Shown: in pieces, positions 23,690 to 37,608 of the stretch
Position numbering within the stretch: position 1 is the first letter of the stretch
Layout: each line of letters starts with the position of its first letter
Assembly: GCF_019175385.1 (NCBI RefSeq)
Contig: NC_083337.1
Coordinates: 170,203,713 to 170,267,712 of the forward strand
DNA length: 64,000 nt
Direction: 5' to 3'
From: Lycium barbarum
Lineage: Eukaryota; Streptophyta; Magnoliopsida; Solanales; Solanaceae
Program-made: the position numbers and the translations under genes
The notes under the pieces: generated by a model
What the model was told of the DNA's origin: nothing
The model's input: only the letters and a program-made list of their open reading frames with translations
Database searches by the model: none

Positions 23690-24231
23690 GCAGCCTAGAA
23701 ATAGTATGCATGGATTTTGGTGTAATTTACGTGTCTAAACAGACCAGTGGGTGAGAAAGCAATCTTTTGTTTTGGAATTTTTTTGTTGGCGTTTTGGTGT
23801 ACATTTCTGGAGTTGGAGTTCAAGATGGAGTTGTGTTTGGTTAAACTTTTTGCAAAGAATATCTTTTAGTAATGTTCATGTTTAAATGTACTTAAATACA
23901 ACTTCAAAAAGTGAAAAATGAATTATAAGTTGTTTTCCAAATCTGAAATACAACTTCGAATTGAATTTTGAATTTTTATGGCCTACCACTGATTTGCAAA
24001 GAAAGTAAAAATTCATTCCAAAAGAACGAATAATTATTATCGCCAAACAGATCCTTGAAGGTCACGTGGATTTTGATAAATGACAAATTGAGAGTTGTGT
24101 GCTGGAAAATTCACAAAATCCGTAAGAATAGTTTTTGGTAAATAACTATAGAAAAATGACTTATCTAGTAACAAAGAAATATGATTTTATGTACATAATT
24201 TTCAATAGCTTTTCTAGTTTCCATACTAAAT
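23690..24231. other. Non-coding sequence between MITE and D1 right part
   Basis: No gene seen. Absent from D2, like everything from 10690 to 24231. Confidence 0.5.
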
Positions 24232-25926
24232 TAAACATCTTAACGGGAGGATTTTTATCGACATTAACCACTAAACAGCATGCACGAAATGTAGATTCAA
24301 AATTTCCAACAAAATGATAACGTGGAACTTTGGCATGCATAATACTTTGAGGGCTCGTTTACAGGAGGGTGGAATAATTAATCCCGAGATAACTAATCTC
24401 ATGATAAGTAATTTCGGGATAACTTATTTCCAACCAAATGACCCAAAAAGTTTAGATTTTATGCTCTGCCAGAAAAAAAGATTTTTACGCAATCATGTTA
24501 ATTATAAAATAAATATAGATTAATTGAAATAATGAGTATTAATTGATAACCAAATAAAAATGGTAACTAGCATTTTATAACATATTAAAATATACTAATA
24601 GTATGGATTGAATTTGTTTTCTACAGGAGGAAAAGGACCAAGATTTTATAGGTCCTACTTGTATTTGACAGTCTTAAAACCAACGATGGGCAGAGACGCA
24701 TAGTACTAATAACTGGAATTATATAGAGGGATATTCGGAAGAATCAGTACTTGCAATAGCCACTGCCACTTCCAAAGCTCTAATTAGTAGGCGGAGCTAA
24801 AAGTCCAAACAGAGAATTTGACCGAATTCAGTAATTTTTTCCCGAACAATATATTTATGTTAAAAAATTATTATGTTATATTGATTTACAATCCAGTGAT
24901 TATATATCACTTGCATTCAAATCTATAAAATTGAAATCTTGACTTTTCGCTTCTGACTACATGTAAGTTAAAATACACTCTTATGTATAGCATAAGATTT
25001 TTTATACTATTTATTGGATGTGACCACAACTTCACATCAATAGTTGAAATTATTTTGTATACACAAGATGTAGGACATATTTTAACGGTATAAGGCCCTT
25101 TCAAAAAATGTTTACGAACTTAATCCAAAGCATATAATATCACATTAGGATTGACTTAGCCAAACGCTATCACTATTTCCAATATAAATCATGTCCTATT
25201 TGAATTAACCTGGAGTAATATTATATACTGGTAATGTAATTTTCTCCCTACTATTGATTCAAAATTAAACCTATTGAAGGTGCGTAAAGTAATTAAGTAA
25301 GGTCGGTTCCTAGAAAATTGGTAGTACACTAGGGGCTGGGGCAACACAATACACCAGTACACCTTTTAAAAGTAAACTTCTGGCGTATATATAATTTAAT
25401 TTAAATAAATTCTCTGTTTAAAATTTTAGTTTATACATTTATCGAATTGCTTCGAAAGCATTTATAGGTAACTATAGATGTTATTGTAATTTTTTTTTTT
25501 ATAACGTGTGACTTACCCTATTTTATAGGAACCCCACTTTCCTTAAAAATTTCACTTGTGTAACTAGTTTTAATTAGTGATGGATGATGTAGAAACTTTT
25601 TATAGTTCATGACCGAAAAAGAAACTTTTTATAGATCGAGTAAAATAATTAAAATCATATGATTGAAAAAGTTAGCTCTTCGTTTCAAACGTTTAACTAT
25701 TCCTTTAACTTATCATAAAGATAAATAACCATCCATGTCGGACCACGTGTATTGCTTTTACATTTTGAGAGCAATTACATTTCTCCTGCAGTTCATAAGA
25801 ATTCGAAAAATTAGTTTTCTATTTTAACGCATTATTTAAATAAAAAAATTACTCACGTGAACTTGGCTGAAAAAACAAACTAACAAAGCCGTTTTCTAAT
25901 GAAGCAACTCAATTATTAGTACGAAA

Positions 25927-26908
25927 CTAGACGGCCTACGCCGTGCTGCGCACGAGCCCAACACTTTAGATTATATTGCATTTATGTGTATGTAGTTGTT
26001 TTTGAATAGTGATAATATATATATATATATTATGTTCAAAACACGATTAATATAACATTGTAGTTTCTGCTCCGTATCTAAAATTTTATTATATTAATGT
26101 TTGCTATGAACACAAAATCGGCAAATTTATTAATATTTTTTAAAAGAGAAGACTTGTTTAAAATGAAACTATTTTCTTCTCTTTGAGATAAAATAATAGC
26201 AATATTTAAGCATCAGTTGATACTTTCAATTTTAATTCGATTAATTTAAAGGTGTAAAATACTTATTATTTTTTATCAAATTTTGATTTGGACAATTCTA
26301 ATTCAAATTATTAAATTAATTTTACATGTTTAAAACGAAACAAAGTAGAAATTGATTTTTTATTAAACGAAGAAATACTATTTTTTATTTTTTAGTAAAT
26401 ATTCTCGGTTTAGCTCATTTTACTTGTCATGTTGTCTTTTGCCTGGTTTTTAAGAAAACGTCGATTAGAATTATAATTTGACTAATTTACCTTATTCATT
26501 ATTTGATTTGCATTTGATATATTTTTTTATGACATTAATTTATTTTCACATTTATTAGAGTAAGAATAAAAATAAAAAATAATTAAATTCTATCTTATTT
26601 TAAAATTTAAATATTTTAAGTATATTTATTTTAGTAAACATAACAAATAAATGACATGACGGAATAGCAAATACAACAGTTTAATATCTAGATTAGATCT
26701 CAGGCTAATATAAAAAAAAATTAAAAATTGTATTGTTTGACTGCTTAACCTTTTGAAGAAAAGCAATTTCATGGATTGACACGCACGTGGCAATGAATTC
26801 ATCATTATTGACTTAATGAGATACATTGGAAATTACATGAATATTGTTTGATTTTTTAATAGGGGGTGCACTTTCTTTTTTGGACATTATTAATTTGCAC
26901 TATTTTTA

Positions 26909-26995
<87 letters not shown>

Positions 26996-29149
26996 TATGT
27001 TCAAAACATGATTAATACAACATTGTAGTTTGTACTCCGTATCTAAAATTTTATTATATTAGTGTTTACTAAGAATACAAAGCCTGCACTTTTTTTTGAC
27101 ATTATTTTTTTTTTAATATGGGGTTCATTTTTTTTTTATATTACTTGATTTTGTTAATATGGGGTCCACTTTTTTTTACCATGAGTTTGGAGATCGTGTG
27201 ATCCACTTTTTTTTTATATTGTTTGATGTCGTTTAGTATGGGTCCACCCTTTATGGGGTGCACTTTTTTTTTTGACATTATTAGTTTGTACTATTTTTAT
27301 GCATATAATATATATACATATACTATGTTCAAAACACGATTACTATAACATTGTAGTTTGTGCCTCGTATCTAAAACTTTATTATATTAGTGTTTGCTAC
27401 GAATATAAAGTCTGCACTTTTTTTTTAACATTATATTTTTTTTAATATGAGGTTCAACTTTTTTTTTTTTGATATTGCTTGATTTTGATAATATGATGTC
27501 CACTTTTTTTTTTCCCATGAGTTTGGAGATGGTGAGTTCCATTTTTTTCTTCCTTTTTTTATTGCTCGGTGTTATTTAGTACGGGGCCCACCCCCACCCC
27601 CCCCCCCCCTTTTTTAAAGGACAACGGACGACAAAGCATGGGTCTAAACCCATGCTTTATATAGTTTTTTTTATATTGCTTGGTGTTGTTTAGTATGGGG
27701 CCCACCCTTTAGGACATTATTAGTTTGCACTATTTTTATGCATTATATTAATATATATATATATATATATATATACTATGTTCAAAACATGATTAATATA
27801 ACATTATAGTTCGTGCTCCGTATTTAAAACTTTATTATATTAGTGTTTGCTATGAATACAAAATCTGTACTTTTTTTTTTACATTGTTTGTTTTTTTAAT
27901 ATGGGATTCACTTTTTTTTTTTTTTTATATTGCTTGATTTTGTCAATATGGAATACTATGTTCAAAACACGATTAATATAACATTGTAGTTTGTGCTCCG
28001 TATCTGAAACTTTATTATATTAGTGTTTATTACGAATACAAAGTCTGCACTCTTTTTTTTTTACATTATTTATTTTTTTAATATGGGATTCACTCTATTT
28101 TAATATTGCTTGATATTGTTAATATGGAGTCCGCCTTTTTTTTTCGTGAGTTTAGAGATGGTGGGTTCCACTTTATTTACTTTTTTTTTTAAATATTGGT
28201 TGGTGTTTTTTTTTTTTTTTTAATATTGGCTGGTGTATAATCCGGGGAACACACTTTTTTTTTAAATGCTTAATTGGCTGGTATTTTTTTGAATATTTTA
28301 ATATTGATTGGTGTTTAATATGGGGACCATACTTTTTTTTAAGTATTTTAAGTATGTTGCTGTACAATAATTTCATTTGCTCCCACTAATGGGTTGATAC
28401 GCATGTGGCAATAAATTCATCATTATTGATTTAATTGTTTGATTTTTTAAGTACTTTTGTATTTTAAGTATGTTGTTGTACAATAATTCTATTTGCTCCC
28501 TCTAATGAGTTGATACGCATGTGGCAATGAATCCATTAGGCTATATGGGCCCACAATTGTTTTTTTCAAAAATTGGAAAACGGATATATATATATATAAG
28601 TATTTTAAGTATGTTGCTGTACAATAATTTCATTTGCTTCCATTAATGTGTTGATACGCATGTGGCAATAAATTCATCATTATTGATTTAATTGTTTGAT
28701 TTTCTAAACATTTTTGTATTTTAAATATGTTATTGTACAATAATTTCATTTTCTCCCCTAATGGGTTGATACGCAATTACGCATGTGGCAATGAATCCAT
28801 CATTATTGATTTAATTATTTGATTTTCTAAGCACTTTTTTTTTCCCGTGAGATTGGATGTGGTGGGTTCTACTTTTTTTTTCTTCTCTTTTTTTTTTTAC
28901 TACTGGTTGGTGGTTAATATGGGGCCCACAATTTAAAAAAAATATATTAATTGTTGTTTAAAATATGTGGGTCACAATTTTTTTAAAATATTAGTAATTA
29001 TTTTTAAATATTAATAGTTATTTAAAATATGTGAACCCACAATTTTAAAAAAATATTAATATTGTTTAAAATATGTGAGCCCACAATTATTATTTTTTGG
29101 ACCGACAAACGGACGATGAAAAAGCGCCCAGGCTCTACTAAAGGGTAGA
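25927..29149 (-). mobile_element. Non-autonomous Helitron with internal satellite
   Basis: Minus-strand 3' end: a hairpin ACGGCGTAGGCCGT runs into CTAG at 25927-25930, followed by T. The 5' end is near 29149 (TCTACCCTTTAGTAGAGCC). D2 has the empty site: AGTACGAAA at 62638-62644 runs directly into TGCTTCTGC, consistent with insertion between A and T. The interior is several diverged copies of a 300-450-bp unit containing ATTAATATAACATTGTAGTT, TTTATTATATTAGTGTTTGC and GGGTTCACTTTTT, separated by AT microsatellites. No ORF. Confidence 0.8.
26912..26994. repeat. (AT)n microsatellite, 83 bp
   Basis: Uninterrupted alternating A/T within the Helitron satellite unit. A shorter run lies at 27744-27774. 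Confidence 0.95.
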
Positions 29150-29260
29150 AATATATATTCTATTCTTTTTCATACCTTTACAGCAAATAAAGCCACCTTT
29201 TACTTTATTAGCACTCAACTGTGCACAGTTTTTGTCTTTGACAATCTTCCAACACTATTA

Positions 29261-29501
29261 TGAGCGCGTTTTGGATTGACTTATAAGGTCATTATAAACT
29301 GTTTTGAATTTTTTTGAGTGTTTGATTGATCAGTTTAAAGTTATTTTGTGCTTAAAATAAGCTTAAAAAATAATTGAACTTATTTGACATAGCTTATTTA
29401 AAGCAGCTTATAAGCCAAAAAAATAAGTTAGACTACCCAACTTATTTTTTTAGCTTATAAACTACAAACAACTTATAGACATAAGCCCATCCAAACAGGC
29501 C
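29261..29501. mobile_element. PIF/Harbinger-like MITE (241 bp), TSD TTA
   Basis: Termini TGAGCGCGTTTTGGATTGAC and TAAGCCCATCCAAACAGGCC are diverged inverted repeats, flanked by TTA at 29258-29260 and 29502-29504. Same family as 53058-53320. Removing it restores ACACTATTATAACATTGTTG, which corresponds to D2. Confidence 0.75.
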
Positions 29502-29590
29502 TTATAACATTGTTGAACATACTAGATTCATTCCTCTTGTTTTTAACATTCATTAAGTGTCTTATACGTTGCTATTCATCTCTTTCAAAA

Positions 29591-31214
29591 GGGAGAAGGC
29601 CTGATTTACCCCTCTACTTTCAAAAAAAGTTCATATTTACCCCTCGTTATACTATCAGGTCATTTATATCCCTACCGTTACAATAGTTGAAATATTTGCC
29701 CCTATTTTTAACGGAGGGGTAAATATGAACCTTTTCCAAAGTAGAGGGGTAAATCAGGCCCTAAAAAATAAAACACCCTAAAGTTTCCAAACAAAACTTA
29801 CTTCGGGTACCTTTTCAACCCCTAAAATGACTATCCGAACGTCTACATATCCTTGATGTATTGAGCCTACATTATTGTACGCAGAAAAAATATCAGGTTC
29901 TATATAAAATATTGACGTTTCGGAGTCTTGACACACCACTAATCATTGGTCAAAGTATGAATAAAACATTAAATTTTTTCAAACAAAACTTACTTCGGGC
30001 ACCTTTTCAACCCCTAAAATGACGATCCGAACGTCTACGAATCCTTGATGTATTGAGCCTACATTATTGTACGCAGAAAAAAATATCAGGTTCTATATAA
30101 AATATTGACGTTTCGGAATCTTGACACACGACTAATCATTGGTCAAAGTATGAAAAATAACACTAAGTTTTTTCAAACGAAACTGGTGAGAGTCCGGAAC
30201 CAAAATGCCTAAAAAAAAAACAGTTTGAACCAAAATACCCCAACAAAAAAAAAGTTACTAAAGTACCTATAGCGCAGTATTTTACTGCGCTATAGCACTA
30301 ACGGAGACGGACCCGTTAAGTGCTATAACGCAGTATTTTACTGCGTTATAGAAAAAAAAAATTGGTGCTCCTATAACACAGTATTTTACTGCGTTATATA
30401 AACAGTAAACAAAAATTGGTCAACTTTATTTTTTGCAACACTTAGTGTTATTTTTCATACTTTGACTAATAATTAGTCGTGTGTCAAGGCTCCGAAACGT
30501 CAATATTTTATATAGAACCTGATATTTTTTTCTGCGTACAGTAATGTAGGCTCAATACATCAAGGATTCGTAGACGTTCGGATCGTCATTTTAGGGGTTG
30601 AAAAGGTACCCGAAGTAAGTTTTGGTTGAAAAAATTTAGTTTTTTTTTTTCATACTTTGACCAATGATTAGTGGTGTGTCAAGACTCCGAAACGTCAATA
30701 TTTTATATAGAACCTCATATTTTTTTCTGCGTACAATAATGTAGGCTCAATACATCAAGGATTCGTAGACGTTCGGACCGTCATTTTAGGGGTTGAAAAG
30801 GTACCCGAAGTAAGTTTTGGTTGAAAAAATTTAATTTTTTTTTTCATACTTTGACCAATGATTAGTGGTGTGTCAAGACTCCGAAACGTCAATATTTTAT
30901 ATAGAACCTGATATTTTTTCTGCGTACAATAATGTAGGCTCAATACATCAAGAATATGTAGACGTTCGGATAGTCATTTTAGGGGTTGAAAAGGTACCCA
31001 AAGTAAGTTTTGTTTGAAAACTTTAGGGTGTTTTATTTTTTAGGGCCTGATTTACCCCTCTACTTTGGAAAAGGTTCATATTTACCCCTCCGTTAAAAAT
31101 AGGGGCAAATATTTCAACTATTGTAACGGTAGGGATATAAATGACCTGATAGTATAACGAGGGGTAAATATGAACTTTTTTTTAAAGTAGAGGGGTAAAT
31201 CAGGCCCTTTTCCC
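29591..31214. mobile_element. Large MULE foldback (1624 bp), 9-bp TSD CTTTCAAAA
   Basis: Termini GGGAGAAGGCCTGATTTACC and GGTAAATCAGGCCCTTTTCCC, flanked by perfect 9-bp duplications CTTTCAAAA at 29582-29590 and 31215-31223. D2 shows the empty site (TCTTTCAAATGC near 63099). The left arm holds two copies and the right arm three inverted copies of a roughly 190-bp module containing CCGAACGTCTAC, GATGTATTGAGCCTACATTA and TATTGACGTTTCGGA. Three hairpins lie at the centre. No coding capacity; the 62-codon frame at 30755-30943 is an arm artefact. Confidence 0.9.
30267..30399. repeat. Three consecutive hairpins at the foldback centre
   Basis: Hairpin 1 at 30267-30295: CTATAGCGCAGTA, loop TTT, perfect 13-base complement. 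Hairpin 2 at 30323-30351: CTATAACGCAGTA, loop TTT, perfect complement. Hairpin 3 at 30371-30399: CTATAACACAGTA, loop TTT, one mismatch. The first two differ at one paired position and its complement (GC versus AT), so pairing is kept. Confidence 0.9.
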
Positions 31215-31499
31215 CTTTCAAAACTATTATGTTGTTATACTAGCAACAGTACCATCGTATTATTTATAAGATTAGGTTCATTTCACCCATTTTTAAATCA
31301 TTTCCGTACTATAATTAAAATACTGTGTAAGGCATCTTTTTTTAGATTATTGCGAGACATATCACCAAAAGAATTATAAAATAGTGTACTCTCTAACGTA
31401 ACGTTGTTATACACCTTAGAAATAATATTATAATATTATACTGTTGAATGTGTGACCATTTACACGTGAAATAACCTTTATTGTTTTTCGGTGGAAGTG

Positions 31500-32190
31500 A
31501 AATTTGAACTGAACCCATGACCTCTTACTCGCTTTGATATCATGTTAAATTGTGTGATTATATTACCTAAAAGCATAACTTATATTATAGAGAGAGCAAA
31601 TTTTAAATTACTTAGAGCCCGTTCATATTGGCTGATTAAAAGTAGGTGATAGGCATTAGGTGTGAAAAGCACTTATAGGTATAAATAAACAATTACGTGT
31701 TAGGATAAGTTTATTAGAAACTGATAATAAGCAATTAATGTATTTGGTAAAAAGTGATTGATAAACGCTTTTTCTATTAAAATGATTAAAATATCAAGCT
31801 ATTTCCAAAAGATATAACTTTTAAAGTATTTTCTGCATTAAAAAATTACAAATAACAGAAATATAAACAATAAATAATTAAATCTATATTTTAGGAAGAA
31901 TGAATATTACAAAAGATATTAGGAATAAATCGAGTAAAAAATTTGGTCAAATCAGAAACACTTCTGATGTTTATCAAACATATCAATAAGCCAAAAGGGG
32001 TTGATAATTAAGTTTGTCCAGCTTATAAATTTTTCCAAACACCCTCTTAATTATATTATGGCTCAACATATCTTATAAATTTTTTGAAATCGACGAAAAA
32101 ATAAAATTGTAGAAAAAGTACGTAAACATATTTTGAGGTCCGTAGGGCAATAATTGGGACAAACTTTGTTGAAATAGATCGAAATATTTA
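31500..32190. repeat. Duplicated block A (copy of 41760-42560)
   Basis: Shares AACCCATGACCTCTT, TTAAATTGTGTGAT, AGAGCCCGTTCATATT, GTGTTAGGATAA and ACGTAAACATATTTTGAGG in order with 41760-42560. It ends where a Helitron begins. Non-coding. Confidence 0.85.
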
Positions 32191-33643
32191 TATTTTACTA
32201 CTATATAGAAGGTGGGTTGGGCAATGTTTCATCGTCAAACAACTATTAATATTTTTTTTTAAAATGTGGGCCCATATATTTTAAACAATTACTAATATTT
32301 TTACAAAAAATTGTGGGCCCATATATTTTAAATAACAACTAATATTTAAAAATAACTACAAATATTTTTTTTTAAATTGTAGCCCACATATTTTAAACAA
32401 CTATTAATATTTTTTTTTAAATTGTGGGCTCCATATTAAACACCAATCAATAATAAAAATAAAAATAATAAGAAGAGGAACCCACCATATCCAAACTCAA
32501 GGGAAAAAAAAAAGTGGATCCCATATTAACAAAATCAAGCAATATTAAAAAAAAAAAGTGAATCCCGTATTAAAAAAACAAATAATGTTAAAAAAAAGTG
32601 CTTAGAAAATCAAACAATTAAATCAATAATGATGGATTCATTGACACATGCGTATCAACCCATTAGACGGAGCAAATGAAATTATTGTACAGCAACATAC
32701 TTAAAATACAAAAATGCTTAGAAAATCAAACAATTAAATCAATAATGATGGATTTATTGCCACATGCGTATCAACCCATTAGTGGGAGCAAATGAAATTA
32801 TTGTGCAGCAACATACTTAAATACTTATATATATATATCCGTTTTCCAATTTTTGAAAAAAAAAAATTACGGGCCCATATAGCCTGATTGATTCATTGTC
32901 ACATGCGTATTAACCCATTAGAGGGAACAAATGCAATTATTGTACAGCAACATACTTAAAATACAAAAGTGCTTAGAAAATAAAACAATTAAATCAATAA
33001 TGATGGATTTATTGCCACATGCGTATCAACCCATTAGTGGAAGCAAATGAAATTATTGTACAACAACATACTTAAAATACTTAAAAAAAAGTGTGGTTCC
33101 CATATTAAACACCAACCAATATTAATTCAAAAAAACACCAACCAATTAAGCATTTTAAAAAAAAGCGTGATTCCCATATTTCCAACCAATATTAAAAAAT
33201 AAAAAAAACACCAACCAATATTTAAAAAATAAAAAAAAGAAGAAGAAGTAAATAAAGTGGAACCCACCATCTCCAAACTCACGGGAATAAAAAAAGGTTG
33301 ACTCCAAATTAACAAAATCAAGCAATATAAAAAAGAGTGAATCCCATATTACAAAAAACAAACAATGTCAAAAAAAAGAGTGCAGACTTTGTATTTGTAG
33401 CAAACACTAATATAATAAAGTTTTAGATACAAAGCACAAACTACAATGTTATATTAATTGTGTTTTGAACATAATATCCCATATTGACAAAATCAAACAA
33501 TATATAAAAAAAAAGTGAATTTCATATTAAAAAAATAAACAATGTCAAAAAAAAAAGTGCAGACTTTGTATTCATAGCAAACACTAATATAATAAAGTTT
33601 TAGATACGGAGCAAGAACTATAATGTTATATTAATCGTGTTTT

Positions 33644-33694
<51 letters not shown>

Positions 33695-35042
33695 GCATAA
33701 AAATAGTGCAAACTAATAATGTCCAAAAGGCCCATTAAAAAAAAGGGGGGCTGGGCCCCATGCTAAATAACACCGAGCAATAAAAAAAAGGAAGAAAAAA
33801 AATGGACTCACCATCTCCAAACTCATGGGAAAAAAAAAAGTGGACCCCATATTATCAAAATCAAGCAATATCAAAAAAAAAAAAAAGTGAGCCCCATATT
33901 AAAAAAATATATAATGTTAAAAAAAAAGTGCAGACTTTATATTTGTAGCAAACACTAATATAATAAAGTTTTAGATACGGAGCACAAACTACAATGTTAT
34001 AGTAATCGTGTTTTGAACATAGTATATGTATATATATTATATGCATAAAATTAGTACAAACTAATTATGTCCAAAAAAAAAAAAAGTGAATCCCACCATC
34101 TCCAAATTCACGGTAAAAAAAAATGGACCTCATATTAACAAAATCAAGTAATATCAAAAAAAAAAAGTGAACCCCATATTAAATAATGTCAAAAAAAAAG
34201 TGCTGACTTTGTATTCGTAGTAAACACTAATATAATAAAGTTTTAGATACGGAGTACAAACTATAATGTTATATTAATCGTGTTTTGAACATAGTATATA
34301 TATATATATATATATGCATAAAAATAGTGCAAATTAATAATGTTAAAAAAAAAAAAGTTAGCCTGAGATCTAATCTAGATATTAAACTGTTGTATTTGCT
34401 ATTCCGCCATGTCATTTATTTGTTATGTTTACTAAAATAAATATATACTTAAAATATTTATATTTTAAAATAAGATAGAATTTAATTATTTTTTTATTTT
34501 TATTCTTACTCTAATAAATGTGAAGAGAAATTAATGTCGTAAAAAAAATATATCAAGTGCAGATCAAATAATGAATAAGGAAAAATTAGACAAATTATAA
34601 TTCTAATCGACGTTTTCTTAAAAAATCATGCAAAAGACAACATGGCAAGAAAAATGAGCTAAATCGAGAATACTTACTAAAAATTAAAAAATAGTATTTC
34701 TTCGTTTAAATAAAAAATCAATTTCTACTTTGTTTTGTTTTAAACATGTAAAATTAATTTAATAATTAGAATTAGAATTGTCCAAATCAAAATTTGATAA
34801 AAAATAATAAGTATTTTACACCTTTAAATTAATTGAATTAAAATTGAAAGTATCAATTGATGCTTAAATATTGCTATTGTTTTATCTCAAAAAGAAGAAA
34901 ATAGTTTCCTTTTAAACAAGTCTTCTCTTTTAAAAAATATTAATAAATTTGCCGACTTTGTGTTCATAGCAAACATTAATATAATAAAATTTTAGATACG
35001 GAGCACAAACTACAATGTTATATTATATATATATATATATAT
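32191..35042 (+). mobile_element. Non-autonomous Helitron, 3' end missing
   Basis: The 5' end near 32191 reads TTTTACTACTATATAGAAGG, followed by TGGGTTGGGCAATGTTTCAT. The body is the inverted counterpart of 25927-29149, with the same satellite words in complement (CAAACACTAATATAATAAAG, ACAAACTACAATGTTATA). The terminal hairpin and CTAG that should follow about 35040 are absent; an LTR begins at 35043. An (AT)n run occupies 33648-33688. No ORF. Confidence 0.72.
33648..33688. repeat. (AT)n microsatellite
   Basis: About 41 bases of alternating A/T inside the Helitron. Confidence 0.9.
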
Positions 35043-37566
35043 TGTTATATTCCGTGTTTTCGCACGATTGGAAAAATTTGAAATATATTGGATTCTTGAG
35101 AAATAAGGTCAAATTTGATTTTTATTGAACATAAGAGTTGTGCATGAAAGAATAGAGTCATGGAAGTGTGGGACAAGGCTAAGGGCAATTTTGGAATTTC
35201 GGAAATTAATTTCGGGAATTACAAAACGTGGACTACAAGTCATTGGGCCACAAAAAATTTGGAAGGAACATTTTAGGCCCAATGCATGGTGTGGCCGGCC
35301 ATGGTGTGGCCCAAGCCCACAAAGTGTATTAAATTTCCATGTGTTAAATTATCATAAGGGATATTATTATATATATAGTCATCTTTATCCATTAGATGAC
35401 TTAGAATAGAAATCAAGAACAAGAGCAAGAAGAGAGGAGCTCTCGGGTTGGCCATAGAGAAATTAGCTATCAAAAATCTTGTTCTAAAAATTTTTCCCTT
35501 GTTGGATTTCCACTAATTCAAGGTCCCTTTGTAACTTGGTATAGTTGGTTTGGAGGAAGGAGGTCTTGATTCTTCAAAGTGATCATTCATTCAAGTGAAG
35601 AAGACTAGTGGAGAAGGTGAGAATTTATCCCTTATCTTTGTGTTATTGTGATGCTTTCAATGTAAATGAAGATGGAATAATATAAGTTTGCATTGAAACG
35701 AAATGTAGAAACTTATGTCGTTTTAGTATGATTTTCCGACATTAGGAAAATGAAGTATTTGGTTGTTAGTTGTGATGATCATTGATGAATTTGGAAGTCG
35801 GAAACATGTTATTAATATGTATGCCAAAGATTTGATGTTTTGAACAAGTTATGACTGTGGCGGGAAGTGTTATATTATGTATATCGTGTGTATAACTTGA
35901 GGAAACGATATGAGATATTTCTAAAACTATATTGTGATGATCTTGATTGATAATGAATGTGAAATCATCGATATTAGTTTGAAGATTTAGGTTGGGGTGA
36001 AGGTTATATCATTTTGTTAAAAAGATGGCTAGTTGAAGGATATTGTGTTTCTAATGGTTGTTGTTGATGTTGATGTTGTTGTTTGGGTTGTTGTTGATGG
36101 TTTTTAGCCGAGTCGAATTCTCGGGGGTGCTATATATATAGGGGAAGTGCTGCCGAAATTTCGGTAGGCAAATATGCATTAAATTGAATTTATGGCATCC
36201 ATAACTCATAATTGGTAAATATGACCATTTGCAGATTTTTGACGAAACGGGAAGTGAGCTTGGATAGACTTAAAAAGCTCAAAAGGTATGTAAAGCTACC
36301 CCGATTCTTCTCTTGGCATGCCTTAAGTGTGTTAGGGCCGGATTCGGGCCTCGGAAGATTTTCTGGCCATCGGAATCCGCAAGTGAAAATTTCATCTTTT
36401 CCTTCAGTAGAATTGAACCATCTTGGTATGCTTTTCCTGAGATTATGCAAATTTGCTCTAAATTACATGGAAAGCTATAGAATGTCCGTAGAACCTTTTT
36501 AGGTGACCCCATAAGCTTAGAGGGCATAATTTGAGCCCGCCGCCTTATTTGTCCCGAGGCGGTCCCGCTATTCCCGGTTTTGCCCTTAATGTACTTAAGT
36601 CTTCTTTTCGAGCGATTTTTGAAAGAAACGTTTTGACTACTATTTTAATTACCTAACAAATATTGTTTTAAATATTCCATTATGTCCGATAAATTATTTT
36701 GACACTCGGAACGATTTCAGAAAGGTTATATTTCTGTAATTTATTATGATATCCGAAACGCGTTTATTATGGTCCCGTCCGACTTCATTGGATTGGTTTG
36801 CCTTCAATATGCCTCATTGAGTCTATGAAAATAATTATGGTATTTTAATTGCATTAGTCTCTCACTACTCCATTCGTGGATGCCCCAATGTTTCCCACAC
36901 TGAGCCCGGGCCAGGATATGTTGTTAAGCGTGATCTTCTGCATTGTTCGCCGTGCCTCGATGTGGGGGGGCAGGTTTACGCGTACATGGGTTTGCGGAGT
37001 ATGATGTGTCATGTCCGCTTATTCTGATATGATTTGATATGGCCATTTGATATGATATATCAGTGTTTTAAAAGGCGTTTTTGAGGCGAGCCTCGGGGCG
37101 GGCCCCGGGGCGGGGCGTACCAAAAATGCCTCGGGGCGATGGGTCGGGGCGCAAGTCCCCAAAGGCGTACGCCCAACAATTTGGGGCGTACGCCCAGGCG
37201 TTTGGGACGAGTTTTTTTTTTGTTGGGGCGCAAGCCTAGGCGTTTGGGGCGAGTTTTTTTTTGTTGGGGCGTAAGTCCAGAAAACTTCTTCAAACTAAAA
37301 CGAAATTTGTTAAATAAGTCCTTAGTATAATGCCCAAATTTTCAAAAGTCAACATGTAATTACTCAAATATTTTAAAAAGGAACTGAAACATTAAATTTA
37401 AAAGTCAAGACCTTTTTTTATTGCTAGAATGCCTAATATATATTCTTTTCCAATTATTTATCTTGTTTTCTACTATCTCAAAAAAGTAACGAGCAGTTAC
37501 TTATACTTGTAAGTACGTATAATAGATTGTTCTAATTAGTTTTTTTGTGGGGGTGGAGTATGTATA

Positions 37567-37608
<42 letters not shown>

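Larger units (their letters stand above)
24232..31500. repeat. Segmental duplication D1, right part (copy of 59250-63290)
   Basis: Resumes the D1/D2 alignment. Anchors: AGCATGCACGAAAT (24279 and 59284), GGTCCTACTTGTATTTGACAG (24651 and 61640), CAACGATGGGCAGAGACGCA (24681 and 61669) and AAGCAACTCAATTATTAGTA (25902 and 62620). Further on, TTAGATTCATTCCTCT-like sequence (about 29523 and 63021) and AGATTATTGCGAGA (31343 and 63226) continue it. Interrupted here by a Helitron, a PIF-type MITE and a large foldback. Confidence 0.85.

Noticed and set aside
31510..31560. SINE-like words AACCCATGACCTCTT...ATATCATGTTAAATT
   Set aside because: Present in both A copies with no independent target duplication, so it belongs to the duplicated block.
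36190..36527. Overlapping 80-100-codon frames on both strands
   Set aside because: Within the 35043-38585 LTR; no domain, and mirrored open frames are typical of non-coding sequence.
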